Assembly: GCA_965206015.1 (NCBI GenBank)
Contig: CBDBIW010000014.1
Span: forward strand, 62,001 to 126,000
Source: JAJCYL01 sp965206015
Lineage (GTDB): Bacteria; Bacteroidota; Bacteroidia; Cytophagales; Cyclobacteriaceae
Length of the DNA stretch: 64,000 bases
Direction of reading: 5' to 3'
Shown: one piece after another, positions 17,982 through 28,026 of the stretch
How positions within the stretch are numbered: position 1 is the stretch's first letter
How the letters are laid out: each line of letters begins with the position of its first letter
Notes under the pieces: model-generated
The model's database searches: none
The model's input: only the letters and a program-made list of their open reading frames with translations
Told to the model about the DNA's origin: nothing
Translations under genes and position numbers: made by a program

Positions 17982-19907
17982 TCAAACAGTTACATTCCCT
18001 AAAGATTCGGCAATCCCCATTTCAATCTTCTTGAGATGCTGATGGCGTTTCATGAATTTCTCTTGTAATTCAGAGGTGTCTTGTGCTTTCATATCAACCA
18101 TATTGTCTCGGATCATTTTTTGAACGATGCGAAATTTCAGTCGCAGAATATTGGAAAATGAGGCATCCTCTAACACTGACAATTCTTCCTTAATCAGGAT
18201 GCGATATTTCTTTTCCCAATTTTCACTGACTTCATATTTGCGGCTAATCAGGTCGATTGTCAACTCTCGAATGGCTTCATTGGGGTGGTGAAGGAAATAC
18301 TGGGAATCCGGAAGGGTTTCCTTTTCAATCGCAATTCTAAATTCTTCAATTACCTGCTTGTAAAGTGGATGAGTAAAAACGACATCATCCAGTTCACGGA
18401 AAAAGTAAGCCGCCAACTTCAGACCAAACCCTGTTCCCTCAAGCATTTGGTCAGAGTAATTCAATAATAGTCTGATGCTTTCTTTTTCTTGCAGTTGAAT
18501 AATCTCCTCTAAATTGAGTTTCAGGGAGGTGTCCGATTCAGGATTTTGTAAGACTTCTTCAGGTAGGAATGCTGGTTTGTCCTTCTTGAGCTTTTTTCTA
18601 TTGCTTCGAAGGATTAACTTGTTCAACTCCGTTATCAGCACAGATTCACCAATATCGAGTAGTTTGCTACATTCCTTAATATAAACTGTGCGTTTTAATG
18701 GATCTGGAATCTTGGAGATACTGTTAACTATCTCTTTGATTGACTCGGCTTTCTTTAATGGGTCACTGGCTGACTTTCTTGCATAAAGCTCAACTTTGAA
18801 ATTGATAAAATCCTTGGCACCATGAAGGAGGAACTTCCTAAATTCTGTGGGACCAACATTGTGTGCATAACTATCCGGATCTTCACCTTGTGGGAAAACC
18901 ACTGCCTTTACATTCAGATCTCCTTCCAGGATCATGTCAATTCCACGGAGTGACGCCTTTATCCCGGCTTCATCCCCGTCGAATAATACTGTCACATTCT
19001 TGGTAAATCGGCTGATTAGTTTGATTTGATCCTCCGAAAGTGCTGTTCCCGATGAGGCCACCACATTTGCAACTCCCGCCTGGTGCATGGAAATAACGTC
19101 TGTCTGTCCTTCTACCAGGTAACAATTATCCTCTTGTCTGATGGCCTGCTTGGCCTGAAATAGTCCATAGAGGATTTTGCTCTTATGAAAAACTTCGGTT
19201 TCGGGCGAGTTAACATATTTGGGCTGCTTGGTGAGTACTTTGAGTGTCCTGGCAGTGAAAGCAATCACTTTGCCCATTGTGTTATGAATGGGGAAGATCA
19301 CCCGACCACGAAAGCGGTCATAAACTTTACCATCTTTTTCTACCTGTAAGCCAGCCTTATCTATGTAGTCCTGATTGTAAGCTTTCTTCTTGGCTTCTTT
19401 GATGAAAGCATCCCATTGGTCGAGGCTATAGCCCAGGTCGAAGCCTTTAATTGTATCGTCAGAAAAACCTCGTTCACGGAAATAGGAAAGGCCAAATTTC
19501 ATACCCTCCTCTTGCTTCCATAGGAGGTCTTTGAAATAGTCCTTAGCGAAGTTGAGAAGTATGTAGAGACTTTCTCTTTCAGATTGCTGTTCTTCTTGTT
19601 CTGGTGTTAGCTCTTCTTCCTGAATTTCAATGCCATAGCGTTGAGCCAGGTGGCGCATGGCAGGCAGATATTCAAGACCTTCAAGCTCCATAATAAAGGT
19701 AATGGAGTCACCACCTTTGCCACATCCGAAGCATTTGTAGAAGCCTTGGTCGGGACGAATATGAAAAGAAGGGCTCTTCTCATTATGGAATGGACAACAA
19801 CCCCACATGTCCTTGCCTTTGCGCTTAAGGCTAACGTAATCTGAAACGATATCTTCGATGTCAGCTCGATTGCGTATTTCGTCTATAGTAACTGGGCTGA
19901 GGCGCAT
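17982..19907 (-). CDS. dnaG: DNA primase
   Basis: 641 residues. CHC2 zinc-binding domain (CCPFHNEKSPSF ... CFGCGKGGD, about 37-67), primase core with the GYSLDQWDAF region, and TOPRIM motifs LVEGQTDVISMHQAGV and VLFDGDEAG. It has a C-terminal helicase-binding region. It makes RNA primers for lagging-strand synthesis. Complete and full length, showing that core replication genes are under selection here while neighbours decay. Confidence 0.97.
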   Translation of the reverse strand: MRLSPVTIDEIRNRADIEDIVSDYVSLKRKGKDMWGCCPFHNEKSPSFHIRPDQGFYKCFGCGKGGDSITFIMELEGLEYLPAMRHLAQRYGIEIQEEELTPEQEEQQSERESLYILLNFAKDYFKDLLWKQEEGMKFGLSYFRERGFSDDTIKGFDLGYSLDQWDAFIKEAKKKAYNQDYIDKAGLQVEKDGKVYDRFRGRVIFPIHNTMGKVIAFTARTLKVLTKQPKYVNSPETEVFHKSKILYGLFQAKQAIRQEDNCYLVEGQTDVISMHQAGVANVVASSGTALSEDQIKLISRFTKNVTVLFDGDEAGIKASLRGIDMILEGDLNVKAVVFPQGEDPDSYAHNVGPTEFRKFLLHGAKDFINFKVELYARKSASDPLKKAESIKEIVNSISKIPDPLKRTVYIKECSKLLDIGESVLITELNKLILRSNRKKLKKDKPAFLPEEVLQNPESDTSLKLNLEEIIQLQEKESIRLLLNYSDQMLEGTGFGLKLAAYFFRELDDVVFTHPLYKQVIEEFRIAIEKETLPDSQYFLHHPNEAIRELTIDLISRKYEVSENWEKKYRILIKEELSVLEDASFSNILRLKFRIVQKMIRDNMVDMKAQDTSELQEKFMKRHQHLKKIEMGIAESLGNVTV

Positions 19908-20027
19908 TTAAAGAAAGTTCTATACCTTTTCAATCTCTTGAATAATGACTACTCCCTTGAGGGAGGCGCAGGAGAGTATTTGACATTAATAATTGAGCTA
20001 AATTAAGAGTGAGGTTCCTGGAAGTTG

Positions 20028-20585
20028 TCAGATTTCTGATCTAGTTATCCAGTACTTATCCACAATCTCCTGAACCTTTTCATCTAAAGGTAATTGGACG
20101 TCAATCCAGTTGATTTCATGACCCTGCTTCTCCATTTTCCGAAACCAGGTCATTTGCCGTCTGGCAACCGGGTGAATAGTTATGTTAAGTTTGTCAAATA
20201 GCGTATTGCGGTCAAATAATTCACCGAGATAATCGGTAACAAATTTATATTCCAGCCCAAAATAACGCAGCCGGTCTTTGTTAACTCCACTTTTGACCAA
20301 TCCTTCCACCTCTTCAATCAGCCCATTGTCTAAACGACTCTCCAAATGATCTGTGGTCCATTGCCGACGCAATTCCCTGGGGACTTTTAAGCCAATAATA
20401 GGCTTGTTATTTACACAATAGTCAGATAAATCCTTGCCCGTCCCAATATCAAGCTGATGATATACTTGTCTTGAGTCAGCACGGATAATTTCACCACCAA
20501 CCCTTGCAGCCAGGTGTGTTGCAACTTTGGTTTTTCCTGCCGCAGTTGGTCCAAGAATTACAGTCAGTGGTGATTTGAGGCTCAT
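20028..20585 (-). pseudogene. miaA: tRNA dimethylallyltransferase with a large internal in-frame deletion
   Basis: 185 residues against about 300 for MiaA. The N-terminus is intact with P-loop GPTAAGKT and the IIRADSRQVYHQLDIGTGKD motif. At DYCVNNKPIIGLKV it jumps to the C-terminal third (LESRLDNGLIEEVEGL, then LRYFGLEYKF). The missing roughly 110-120 residues include most of the tRNA- and DMAPP-binding insert, so activity is unlikely although the frame is open. Bacteroidota often carry two miaA paralogues; a second copy elsewhere could cover the A37 modification. Confidence 0.85.
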
Positions 20586-20853
20586 TTCAAGAATAGGGTG
20601 AATTTATAGTTACTTCCATTTTGAATTCGAATTGCTCCAGGTGTCAATGACTCATTCCCAACTATCCTATGTCTTATCAATTCACCAGGGTCAATCCAAA
20701 ATTCTTGTGGTGGTGTTTGTTCAACCATTTCGAAACCAGGTTGTTCAAAAATTTTACCATTTTACCACTCCAAATCACCATAGGTCATTGAGAAATACAT
20801 TATTGTTCAAAACTTCGGTTAAGGCTAAGCTTCCGGAGTTTAACTTGGAGATA

Positions 20854-21459
20854 ATGAAATTGACAGCAGCATTTTATACACGATCTGATGTGGTACAAAT
20901 CGCAAAAGACTTGTTGGGTAAATTTCTTGTGACCAACATTAATGGCCAGATTACCAGTGGAATGATTGTGGAGACTGAGGCTTATTGTGGTAGAAATGAT
21001 GAAGCATGCCATGCCAACAACGGACGTCGTACAAAACGAACTGAGATTATGTTTCAGGAAGGTGGTAAGGCGTATGTTTATCTGTGCTATGGGATACACC
21101 ATTTATTCAATGTAACCACAAACATTAATGGTTTGGCAGATGCCGTCTTGGTTAGGGGCCTCGAACCAATTGACGGATTGGACCACATGATGAAAAGGAG
21201 GAATATGAAAACTCCAAAGAGTAATTTATCCGCCGGACCTGGATCCTTATCAAAGGCATTGGGAATAACAACTACCTTGTATGGTCAAGATTTGGCAGGT
21301 AATGTAATCTGGATAGAAAACCGCGGGATTAACCTATACCCGAAAGATATTGAAGCGGGTAAAAGAGTGGGGGTGGATTATGCACATGAGGATGCCTTGA
21401 AGCCCTGGAGGTTTGTAGTCAAAAATAGCATTTGGATGAGTAAACCCCGGATATTGTAA
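20854..21459 (+). CDS. DNA-3-methyladenine glycosylase (AAG/MPG type)
   Basis: 201 residues from ATG 20854 (MKLTAAFYTRSDV). The open frame extends back to 20632 but that part is unconserved in character, so the internal start is used. Family motifs: VETEAYCGRNDEACHA with the catalytic Glu, GGKAYVYLCYGIHHLFNV, and AGPGSLSKALGI. It removes alkylated and deaminated purines in base-excision repair. An IS3 terminus begins directly after its TAA. Confidence 0.93.
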   Translation: MKLTAAFYTRSDVVQIAKDLLGKFLVTNINGQITSGMIVETEAYCGRNDEACHANNGRRTKRTEIMFQEGGKAYVYLCYGIHHLFNVTTNINGLADAVLVRGLEPIDGLDHMMKRRNMKTPKSNLSAGPGSLSKALGITTTLYGQDLAGNVIWIENRGINLYPKDIEAGKRVGVDYAHEDALKPWRFVVKNSIWMSKPRIL

Positions 21460-21462
21460 ATG

Positions 21463-21682
21463 TATTGGTATATCCCCATAAATTAGTCGGACAGGATTTT
21501 GCAGATAGCTATTAGTTAATTATGTCCATGAAAAAAAAGAACGTTTAACGCAGAGAAAAAGCTTCAAATATTACAAGCGGCAAAGGCCAATGGAGTCAAA
21601 CTCAGACTGGAGAAGCACCGGGTGTATCCAGCTACCTTTTACAGCTGGCGCAACAAGCAGGAACAAATGGGAGAAGAAGACC
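21463..21682 (+). mobile_element. IS3-family remnant A (left end plus orfA start)
   Basis: It begins with the terminal sequence TGGTATATCCCCATAAATTA and runs into an orfA start (ATGTCCATGAAAA). It is about 90% identical by eye to the copy at 38507-38720. It has eight A residues where that copy has seven, so its frame is broken after MKKKNV. Homology stops near 21682. Confidence 0.85.
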
Positions 21683-21795
21683 TAAAGTGAATATAGCCCC
21701 GCAAAGGACCCCTAATTCGGTGAATGGGCCGAACTATTTTTTATACACCTTTTTGCTTGTTTCACCTTGATGCGTATAGATACTAATAATATAAA
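21683..21795. other. Intergenic, nothing recognised
   Basis: Short AT-rich stretch between two IS remnants; no gene or repeat recognised. Confidence 0.4.
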
Positions 21796-21985
21796 TTAAT
21801 AATTTTGTTTTGAAAAAGATTTGTTTTTTTCTTGATCAGTCAAAAGGGTGCCACAAAACAACTGTAAGGCCCAGTCTGTGTTGAATCTTTCAATCAGTTT
21901 TTCATCGCCAAGATTTGAAATAAGCCTTTGGAAACATCCCGGTCGAAACGCAATTTAACAAAACAATAAACCCGAAAAAGTATAG
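21796..21985 (-). pseudogene. Transposase N-terminal fragment (DUF772-like)
   Basis: The minus strand reads LISNLGDEKLIERFNTDW, then ALQLFCGTLLTDQEKN, before a stop at 21796. This is the typical N-terminal segment of DUF772/IS5- or IS1182-like transposases. Upstream reads KLRFDRD. No catalytic domain remains. The assignment rests on one short motif. Confidence 0.5.
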
Positions 21986-22104
21986 TCCTGACTATCAATG
22001 TTGGGTTATTTACGAGCGGTATGTATCAATTAGCATTGAGAATATTGATTTTAAATAATGTAAAATGGTATATAATTACCTCTTTTTAAAACCGTCAACC
22101 TGTT

Positions 22105-22905
22105 TTAGGACGGATCATAGAATTGAATTTTATACTTGATATACATATTGATAGCGGGAATGCTGTTATCAAACGTTCGCCCATAACCTGGGATTGTAAA
22201 GACGTCTAGTGGTTCAAAAGAATCATAATCATTTAGAATTCTTAATCTACCAATAAAACCTAAGTACAGGTTTCTGCCCAAGTGACTTTCAGTACCAAAC
22301 GTAATCTCAAACCAATCTCCTTTAAGCGAAGTTCTTTTTAGTGGTTCTTCCAGTCCATTGAATAATCCACTTACGCTCTCAATTTCTATATTGGCTTTGT
22401 CATTAAAGAAACTGGACCCGTAATTAAAGCCAAAATTGAGGCGGCTTTTGGCACCAAGTGTCTTTGTGTAACCAAAACCAAACCGTGCATAGTTTCCACT
22501 TACTTCGTAATTGGCATTTTTGTAAAAATTGGCTGGTCTAATTCTGCCCCTCCCAAGCTCCATGCCTAAAAGAAAATGCTTGAATAATTGTATTTGAAAA
22601 CCAACCTCAGCTTTGTTCTCAGCCTCTGTAAAAAAGCTAAACAATTTTGGGTAGTCAAAATAGACGGATAACGCACTAACAACAGGATATTGAATGGTAT
22701 CTTTTGGCACTTTTACCTTTCGTTTGTCTGTTAGCAAAGTTGAATCAAGAGGTACTTCTTTGCCGTATGTCTCCAGTTCCAATGGCTGAACAATGGAAGA
22801 ACTGTCTTCTTTCACCTGTCCAAAAGAAAAGCATGCGATGAGCATGGTCAAGGCAAGACTAAAAAAATACCGTAATTGATGTTTCATTGCTGATACAAAC
22901 TTCAC
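22105..22905 (-). CDS. Outer-membrane beta-barrel protein, DUF6048-like
   Basis: 266 residues. A signal peptide (about residues 7-30, ending CFSFGQ) is followed by a linker and then regular alternating strands (GFQIQLFKHFLLGMELGRG, YARFGFGYTKTLGAKSRLNF) ending KYKIQFYDPS. This fits the DUF6048 barrels of Bacteroidota, which often pair with a small lipoprotein such as the gene immediately upstream; the reading frames overlap by 47 bp. A second ATG at 22887 is the likelier start. Confidence 0.72.
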   Translation of the reverse strand: MKFVSAMKHQLRYFFSLALTMLIACFSFGQVKEDSSSIVQPLELETYGKEVPLDSTLLTDKRKVKVPKDTIQYPVVSALSVYFDYPKLFSFFTEAENKAEVGFQIQLFKHFLLGMELGRGRIRPANFYKNANYEVSGNYARFGFGYTKTLGAKSRLNFGFNYGSSFFNDKANIEIESVSGLFNGLEEPLKRTSLKGDWFEITFGTESHLGRNLYLGFIGRLRILNDYDSFEPLDVFTIPGYGRTFDNSIPAINMYIKYKIQFYDPS

Positions 22906-23590
22906 AAGAATTAATTGCCTCCTTGAAAGTATGACTACCTATTTTAATATTGGAAACAATTACCTCAATTCTTGACCGTTCATCTTCATTAAAATTTCTT
23001 TCGTATTCAAGTGATAATTCATACTTAACCCCGGAGATAAAAATCCCATAGGTTGTAGCATCATCATTTATTGATAATGGAAAGCGGAAACTTTCCAAAC
23101 TATCGCTTCCGAAGGTAACCGAGGCCTCAGTAACGGTGGAGGTCAGGGAATCAATCCTGATTTTTCCATTTTCGATATCATTCTCAGTCACCAAAAGAAT
23201 GTTGACTTTTTCCTCTTCTTCTAAACGTAAATTCTGAAAATTGACAAAGGTTGTTTGAAGAGAGTCAGTTTTGGCTTGTAATAAATTACGCAGATTATCC
23301 AGGTTATTGTCTCCTTCAGTAATAAGACGATTTATTGTCTGGATGCTGTCATTATAGAATTGAATTTCAACAGCTATTGTTTCAAGCGAGGTGTTGATTT
23401 CATCTATTCCTGCATTAAGGGATAGAAGGTTTTCCTGGATGATTGTGAGGCTATCTTGATTGACAAATTTGAACGTTATTGTCGGCTCTTTTTGCAAAGG
23501 CCCGCAATCATCACAGCTTTCGCAGTTGTACAAAGACAATCCTAAAACCCCAAATAGGAAGGTGATCAGATGAATATTAACTCTTGACAT
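22859..23590 (-). CDS. Coiled-coil lipoprotein, DUF6452-like
   Basis: 243 residues. The signal sequence ends in LYNCESCDDCGP, so Cys24 is the likely lipid anchor. KEPTITFKFVNQDSL starts a DUF6452-like beta domain, which is interrupted by a long heptad-rich coiled coil (about 55-130) and resumes as SFRFPLSINDDATTYGIFI. The C-terminal part contains a Cys pair (NSCEVCISN). It is coupled to the barrel gene downstream by overlap. The coiled-coil insertion is unusual; the family call is tentative. Confidence 0.65.
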   Translation of the reverse strand: MSRVNIHLITFLFGVLGLSLYNCESCDDCGPLQKEPTITFKFVNQDSLTIIQENLLSLNAGIDEINTSLETIAVEIQFYNDSIQTINRLITEGDNNLDNLRNLLQAKTDSLQTTFVNFQNLRLEEEEKVNILLVTENDIENGKIRIDSLTSTVTEASVTFGSDSLESFRFPLSINDDATTYGIFISGVKYELSLEYERNFNEDERSRIEVIVSNIKIGSHTFKEAINSCEVCISNETSITVFF

Positions 23591-23634
23591 GTCATTGTAA
23601 AATTACATCATATAGCTTCAGTTAAAATTACTTA

Positions 23635-26148
23635 TTAAAAAGAATCTACATCAAAGTTTACAATTGTACTCTTCAATTTCCTATCAGTGCTTACTACTGA
23701 AACGGAATCTTTTAGCAATTCTTTTACTTTAGACAGGTTTATTTTTGACTTTTCTACCTTGACCAGCATTTCCATGTGAAATTGATTCCGGATTTTGTTA
23801 ATGAATGGTTGTTTGGGACCCAGCACTCTTTTGCCCAGTTGCCCCTTCAAAATTTCAGCCAATTTTACCGCAGCTTGCTCTACTATTTGCTGGTTCCTGT
23901 TTTTCAAAATGATCTTAATCAATCTAAAAAATGGAGGGTATTCATACTTCAATCTTTCCCCAATTTCCGATTGATAGAATTCAACAAAATCCTGGGTAAC
24001 AAGATGCCTGATGATAGACTGATTCGGATCTGTAGTTTGGATAACTACCAAGCCCGGATGTTCTCTTCTTCCCGCTCTACCACTTACTTGTGTCACCAAT
24101 TGGAAGCACCTTTCTGACGATCGAAAGTCCGGGAAATGTAGGATACGGTCAAGGTCAACAACACCAACTAATTGTACATGGTCAAAATCAAGACCTTTTG
24201 TTACCATTTGTGTTCCAACCAGAATATCGATCTCACCTTTCTCAAACCCGTCAATCAATTGTTGATAGCCAAATTTGTTCCTGGTGGTGTCAAGGTCCAT
24301 CCGTTCCACGTTTGCTGACGGAACTAATAACTTAAGATCTTCCTCAAGTTTTTCAGTGCCAAAACCCACAGTTCTAATCTTATTGGAAGCACATGAAGGA
24401 CATTGTCTGGGGGCTGGTTCTTTGTAACCACAATAGTGGCAGCGGAGGATGTTGCCATGCATGTGGTAAGTTAGGCTAACAGAACAGTTGAGACATTTCG
24501 GTACATGGGCGCATTCGTCACAAGAAAGAAAGGGTGAATATCCCCGCCTGTTTTGAAAGATTATGGATTGCTTTTTGGCTTCAATTGTTTTTCCAATTTC
24601 TGATATTAACTCTCCGGTAAATTCTCCCTTCAACGTTTTTCTTTTTCTGCCCTGCGTAATATTTGCAATTTGGACTGAAGGCAGAACTGATTGCCCGTAT
24701 CGGTCTGAAAGTGCTACGTGGCCATATTTACCATCTAATGAATTGTAGTAAGACTCAAAAGAAGGGGTGGCTGATCCTAAAAGAGTTTTCGCCTTATGAA
24801 GCTGGCCAAGCACTATTGCTGTATCACGGGCATTATATCGCGGAGCCGGTTCGAATTGTTTGTAGGATATCTCATGCTCTTCGTCCACTATAATTAGGGA
24901 CAAATTAGCAAATGGTAGAAAAACTGATGAACGTACACCCACCACTAAATCATACTCTTTGTTCAGTAGACGTTGCCAGACTTCCACTCTTTCATTGTCG
25001 GAATATTTGGAATGGTAAGTGCCCAGTTTATTGCCAAAAACTTTTGTTAATCTTTTTACAATTTGAGTAGTGAGCGCAATCTCAGGGAGCATGTAGAGAA
25101 CTTGACCCCCGGCTTCTATTGCTTCTTCAATGAGTTTAATATAGATCTCTGTCTTACCACTTCCTGTTACCCCACGAAGTAGTACTACATCCTTGTCTTC
25201 AAAAGACTCCAATATTTTTTCAAAAGTTTTTTGTTGGTTGACGGACAGATTTATTTTGGTGTCAGTGTGAGAATGGAGCTTGTCTATTCTTGAAACCGTT
25301 TTGGTGTATTCTTCGAATATGCCGTTTTTTATTAGTGTCTTCAATGAAGAACCAGAAAGACCGGAATGCAGTATTCCCGATTTTTCAATACCGGCTTCAT
25401 TAAGCTCTGGGTTGGTGTAGACAGGAACTTCACGAAGGTAGTAAAGAAGTAAGTCCGTTTGTTTAGGTTTCTTTTCTATACTATCAAAAACCTCCTGCAG
25501 CACTCCTTGATTAGCGTAGTGTGAGGTGAGCCGAACTCTTTTCTCCTTTTTGGGCTGATACTTATCTTTTACTTGCTCAATAAGTAGAATTGAATTTTTG
25601 GATACAAGGGATTTAATGATTTGGTAGACATTTTTCACCTGAACTATGTCGGAAATATCCTGATAGCTCAAAAGGTTGTCCTTTGTAAGGTGCTTTAGGA
25701 TTAAGTGCTCCTTGTCGTTAAATTCGTAAACAGATTCTTCAAGATGGAAATCAGGATGCAGTTGTACAAATGATAGGCTTGAGAGCTTGAGGCCTGAGGG
25801 AAGGACGTTCACTAGAACATCCCCTTGAGTTGACATGTAATAATCTGCGCACCACTCTATCAATCGTAACTGACGGGGTAGAATGGAGGGTTTGTCATCA
25901 AGAATATCCAGCAGATACTTTGCCTCATACAATTTTGGAGGATATTCATGGATAGTGTGAATTACTCCAGTTAATATTTTTTTTCTTCCAAATTGAATGA
26001 TTACCCTTTTTCCCGCTTCGGCAATTGGATTGAGCTCAAATGGAACTCTGTAAGTAAAAAGTTTTGGAATAGGAGCTGGCACAATTACATCTACAAACAG
26101 TGTAATTTTTTTAGTACTGGCACCAGTGTTTATATCAAGATTTGACAA
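23635..26148 (-). CDS. priA: Primosomal protein N' (replication-restart helicase PriA)
   Basis: 837 residues, full length. N-terminal DNA-binding domain, Walker A GVTGSGKTEIYIK, DEEH box (IVDEEHEISYKQ), GSATPSFES motif III, eight zinc-binding cysteines (CDECAHVPKCLNC ... CHYCGYKEPAPRQCPSC) and the C-terminal helicase motif QVSGRAGRREHPG. It reloads the replisome at stalled forks. A candidate promoter lies just upstream. Intact in a neighbourhood of pseudogenes. Confidence 0.97.
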   Translation of the reverse strand: MSNLDINTGASTKKITLFVDVIVPAPIPKLFTYRVPFELNPIAEAGKRVIIQFGRKKILTGVIHTIHEYPPKLYEAKYLLDILDDKPSILPRQLRLIEWCADYYMSTQGDVLVNVLPSGLKLSSLSFVQLHPDFHLEESVYEFNDKEHLILKHLTKDNLLSYQDISDIVQVKNVYQIIKSLVSKNSILLIEQVKDKYQPKKEKRVRLTSHYANQGVLQEVFDSIEKKPKQTDLLLYYLREVPVYTNPELNEAGIEKSGILHSGLSGSSLKTLIKNGIFEEYTKTVSRIDKLHSHTDTKINLSVNQQKTFEKILESFEDKDVVLLRGVTGSGKTEIYIKLIEEAIEAGGQVLYMLPEIALTTQIVKRLTKVFGNKLGTYHSKYSDNERVEVWQRLLNKEYDLVVGVRSSVFLPFANLSLIIVDEEHEISYKQFEPAPRYNARDTAIVLGQLHKAKTLLGSATPSFESYYNSLDGKYGHVALSDRYGQSVLPSVQIANITQGRKRKTLKGEFTGELISEIGKTIEAKKQSIIFQNRRGYSPFLSCDECAHVPKCLNCSVSLTYHMHGNILRCHYCGYKEPAPRQCPSCASNKIRTVGFGTEKLEEDLKLLVPSANVERMDLDTTRNKFGYQQLIDGFEKGEIDILVGTQMVTKGLDFDHVQLVGVVDLDRILHFPDFRSSERCFQLVTQVSGRAGRREHPGLVVIQTTDPNQSIIRHLVTQDFVEFYQSEIGERLKYEYPPFFRLIKIILKNRNQQIVEQAAVKLAEILKGQLGKRVLGPKQPFINKIRNQFHMEMLVKVEKSKINLSKVKELLKDSVSVVSTDRKLKSTIVNFDVDSF

Positions 26149-26174
26149 GAGTCGGAATGAATTACAAAAAAAGG

Positions 26175-26182
26175 CAAATGTA
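26175..26182 (-). promoter_or_regulatory. Candidate priA -7 element
   Basis: The minus strand reads TACATTTG, matching TAnnTTTG, about 27 bases before the priA start. No convincing -33 partner was found. Confidence 0.45.
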
Positions 26183-26262
26183 AATTATATGAGAAGAGTA
26201 TGTATTTTAATTGACCAGTTAAATGGTCTCAATGCGAGTATTTTTTTTCTAATCAGTCACTT

Positions 26263-26292
26263 TGAATAGTTGGAACATGAATAGTTGGAACA
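26263..26292. repeat. Exact 15-bp tandem duplication
   Basis: TGAATAGTTGGAACA occurs twice back to back (26263-26277, 26278-26292) in the spacer between priA and the next pseudogene. Confidence 0.95.
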
Positions 26293-26368
26293 AAGGAATA
26301 GTATCATTTTGCCGATAGGCTGTCAAAAAATACTGTGAAGAAGTTTGATTGATTGCTATCATTGAGCG

Positions 26369-27276
26369 ATGCCGGATTTCCACTTAAATCCAGACCTCAC
26401 GGATTATAAACTCCCATTTAATCCTAATTTTTTTAACACATTAAAATTTCAAGATAATCAGAATGATAGCCCGTTTTATTCCTTCTATATTTTAGATACT
26501 GAAAGTAAAAACAACCTTGGAATGATCCATTTTACGATCATTGGAGAAGCAACTGTGAGTCAACCCAAGGGTCCTTTTGGTGGCTTTGAGTTTGATTCAA
26601 GTTTTTTGTTGAATTCAACTCTTTTATCGAATCAGAGCTCATACAACAGGGAATAAATAAAATAAAATTGGTAGATAGACCTGATGTACTGGTGAACAAA
26701 GTTTCCTTCGAACCAACAGAGGTATTAAAACAATTGAATTATGACGTTACATCAATCTGGAAGAGGTAAATGGACTGGAACAAATACACTCAATGGAGAG
26801 ACGAAATTTCCGCAAGGCCCTGACTAAGAACTACCGCTGGAAACTGGAATCGAATGAAGCACTTCCAGAGGTATATAGTTTTATCGAGTGCTGTCGATTG
26901 CAAAATGACTTCATGGTAAATGTGTCATATAAAAATCTGAATAAGTCATTCAGAGACTTTCCCGGCCAGTATAGAATTTTTAGCATCAGGCATAAAGACT
27001 ATCTCACTGCTGCCTCGGTTACTGTCGAAGTCTCCAACAATGTATTATATAATCACTTGCCAGCCAGTGATAAGCGATTCAAAAGAGATGGTCCAATGGT
27101 ATTTTTAATGGTCAGTATGTATAGAATATGCAAAAAGCTTTGGGTGTCAAGTGCTGGACTTGGGGGTGTCCTCTATCAATGGTAAAATACAAACAGACTT
27201 GGCAGAATTCAAGGAAAGGATGGGTGCTATGATTTGTGAGAAAAAACTCTTGAAAAGAGATTATAAATCACAATAA
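26369..27276 (+). pseudogene. Broken FemAB/GNAT-like acyltransferase-type gene
   Basis: Three or four frames join in order. The first is MPDFHLNPDLTDYKLPFNPN to FEFDSSFLLN (26369-26600). Next come GINKIKLVDRPDVLVNKV and LKQLNYDVTSIW. Then from about 26793 MERRNFRKALTKNYRWKLES runs to VFLMVSMY, ending out of frame with VLDLGVSSINGKIQTDLAEF and a stop at 27276. NFRKALTKN and the SSINGK..LAEFKERMG end are typical of GNAT-fold FemAB-like proteins that transfer an acyl or aminoacyl group. At least three indels; non-functional. The original substrate is unknown. Confidence 0.7.
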
Positions 27277-27281
27277 GTAGC

Positions 27282-27944
27282 TCACCAATCAATGGGTGTT
27301 TTCCCATTTTCATAAAGATATTTATTAACTCTACTAAAATGCTTGCATCCGAAAAATCCTTTATGAACTGAAAAAGGAGAAGGGTGAGGGCACTGTAGGA
27401 TGAGGTGTTTGTTTTCATCTATTACTTCACCTTTACGCTGAGCGTAAGCTCCCCATAACAGAAAAGCAACTTGTTTCCGTTTCTCTGAGACAATGTTAAT
27501 TACTGAATCAGTAAAAGTTTCCCATCCTTTGTTCTGGTGCGAACCTGCATTATGCGCTCTAACTGTCAAGCTGGAGTTAAGGAGCAAAACACCTTGGTCC
27601 GCCCAGCGTTCCAGATTACCGCTTGCTGGATTTGCGCTTCCAATATCATGCTTGATTTCAGTAAAGATGTTCACTAGGCTTGGGGGATGCTTTATACCAT
27701 CGTTTACCGAAAAGCATAGGCCATTGGCCTGCCCAGGACCATGGTATGGGTCTTGACCTAATATCACAACTTTGATTTTATCAAAGGGGCAGTGGTCAAA
27801 TGCACTGAAAATCAGTTTAGCGGGAGGGAAGATTCTCGTACTTAGATATTCCCTGCGAACAAATTCTGTGAGACTCTCAAAGTATTCTTTTTCAAATTCA
27901 TTCTGTAACAAAGCTTTCCATGAAGATTCTATTTGGACGTCCAT
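27282..27944 (-). CDS. ung: Uracil-DNA glycosylase
   Basis: 220 residues. Motif GQDPYHGPGQANGLCFS holds catalytic Asp65 and His68. LLLNSSLTVRAHNAGSHQNK and HPSPFSVHKGF (the minor-groove intercalation loop) are conserved. It removes uracil from DNA as the first step of base-excision repair. Complete length. Confidence 0.97.
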   Translation of the reverse strand: MDVQIESSWKALLQNEFEKEYFESLTEFVRREYLSTRIFPPAKLIFSAFDHCPFDKIKVVILGQDPYHGPGQANGLCFSVNDGIKHPPSLVNIFTEIKHDIGSANPASGNLERWADQGVLLLNSSLTVRAHNAGSHQNKGWETFTDSVINIVSEKRKQVAFLLWGAYAQRKGEVIDENKHLILQCPHPSPFSVHKGFFGCKHFSRVNKYLYENGKTPIDW

Positions 27945-28026
27945 TTAATCTGTTTGCACTTCATAAATACTGCTCTTGGGAGTATTTTGAGAATGGGTAA
28001 AATCATTAATTGAGGAAATTAATAAT

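Noticed and set aside
20632..20853. Extended N-terminus of the methyladenine glycosylase
   Set aside because: The added 74 residues are not like the family; the ATG at 20854 gives the usual length.
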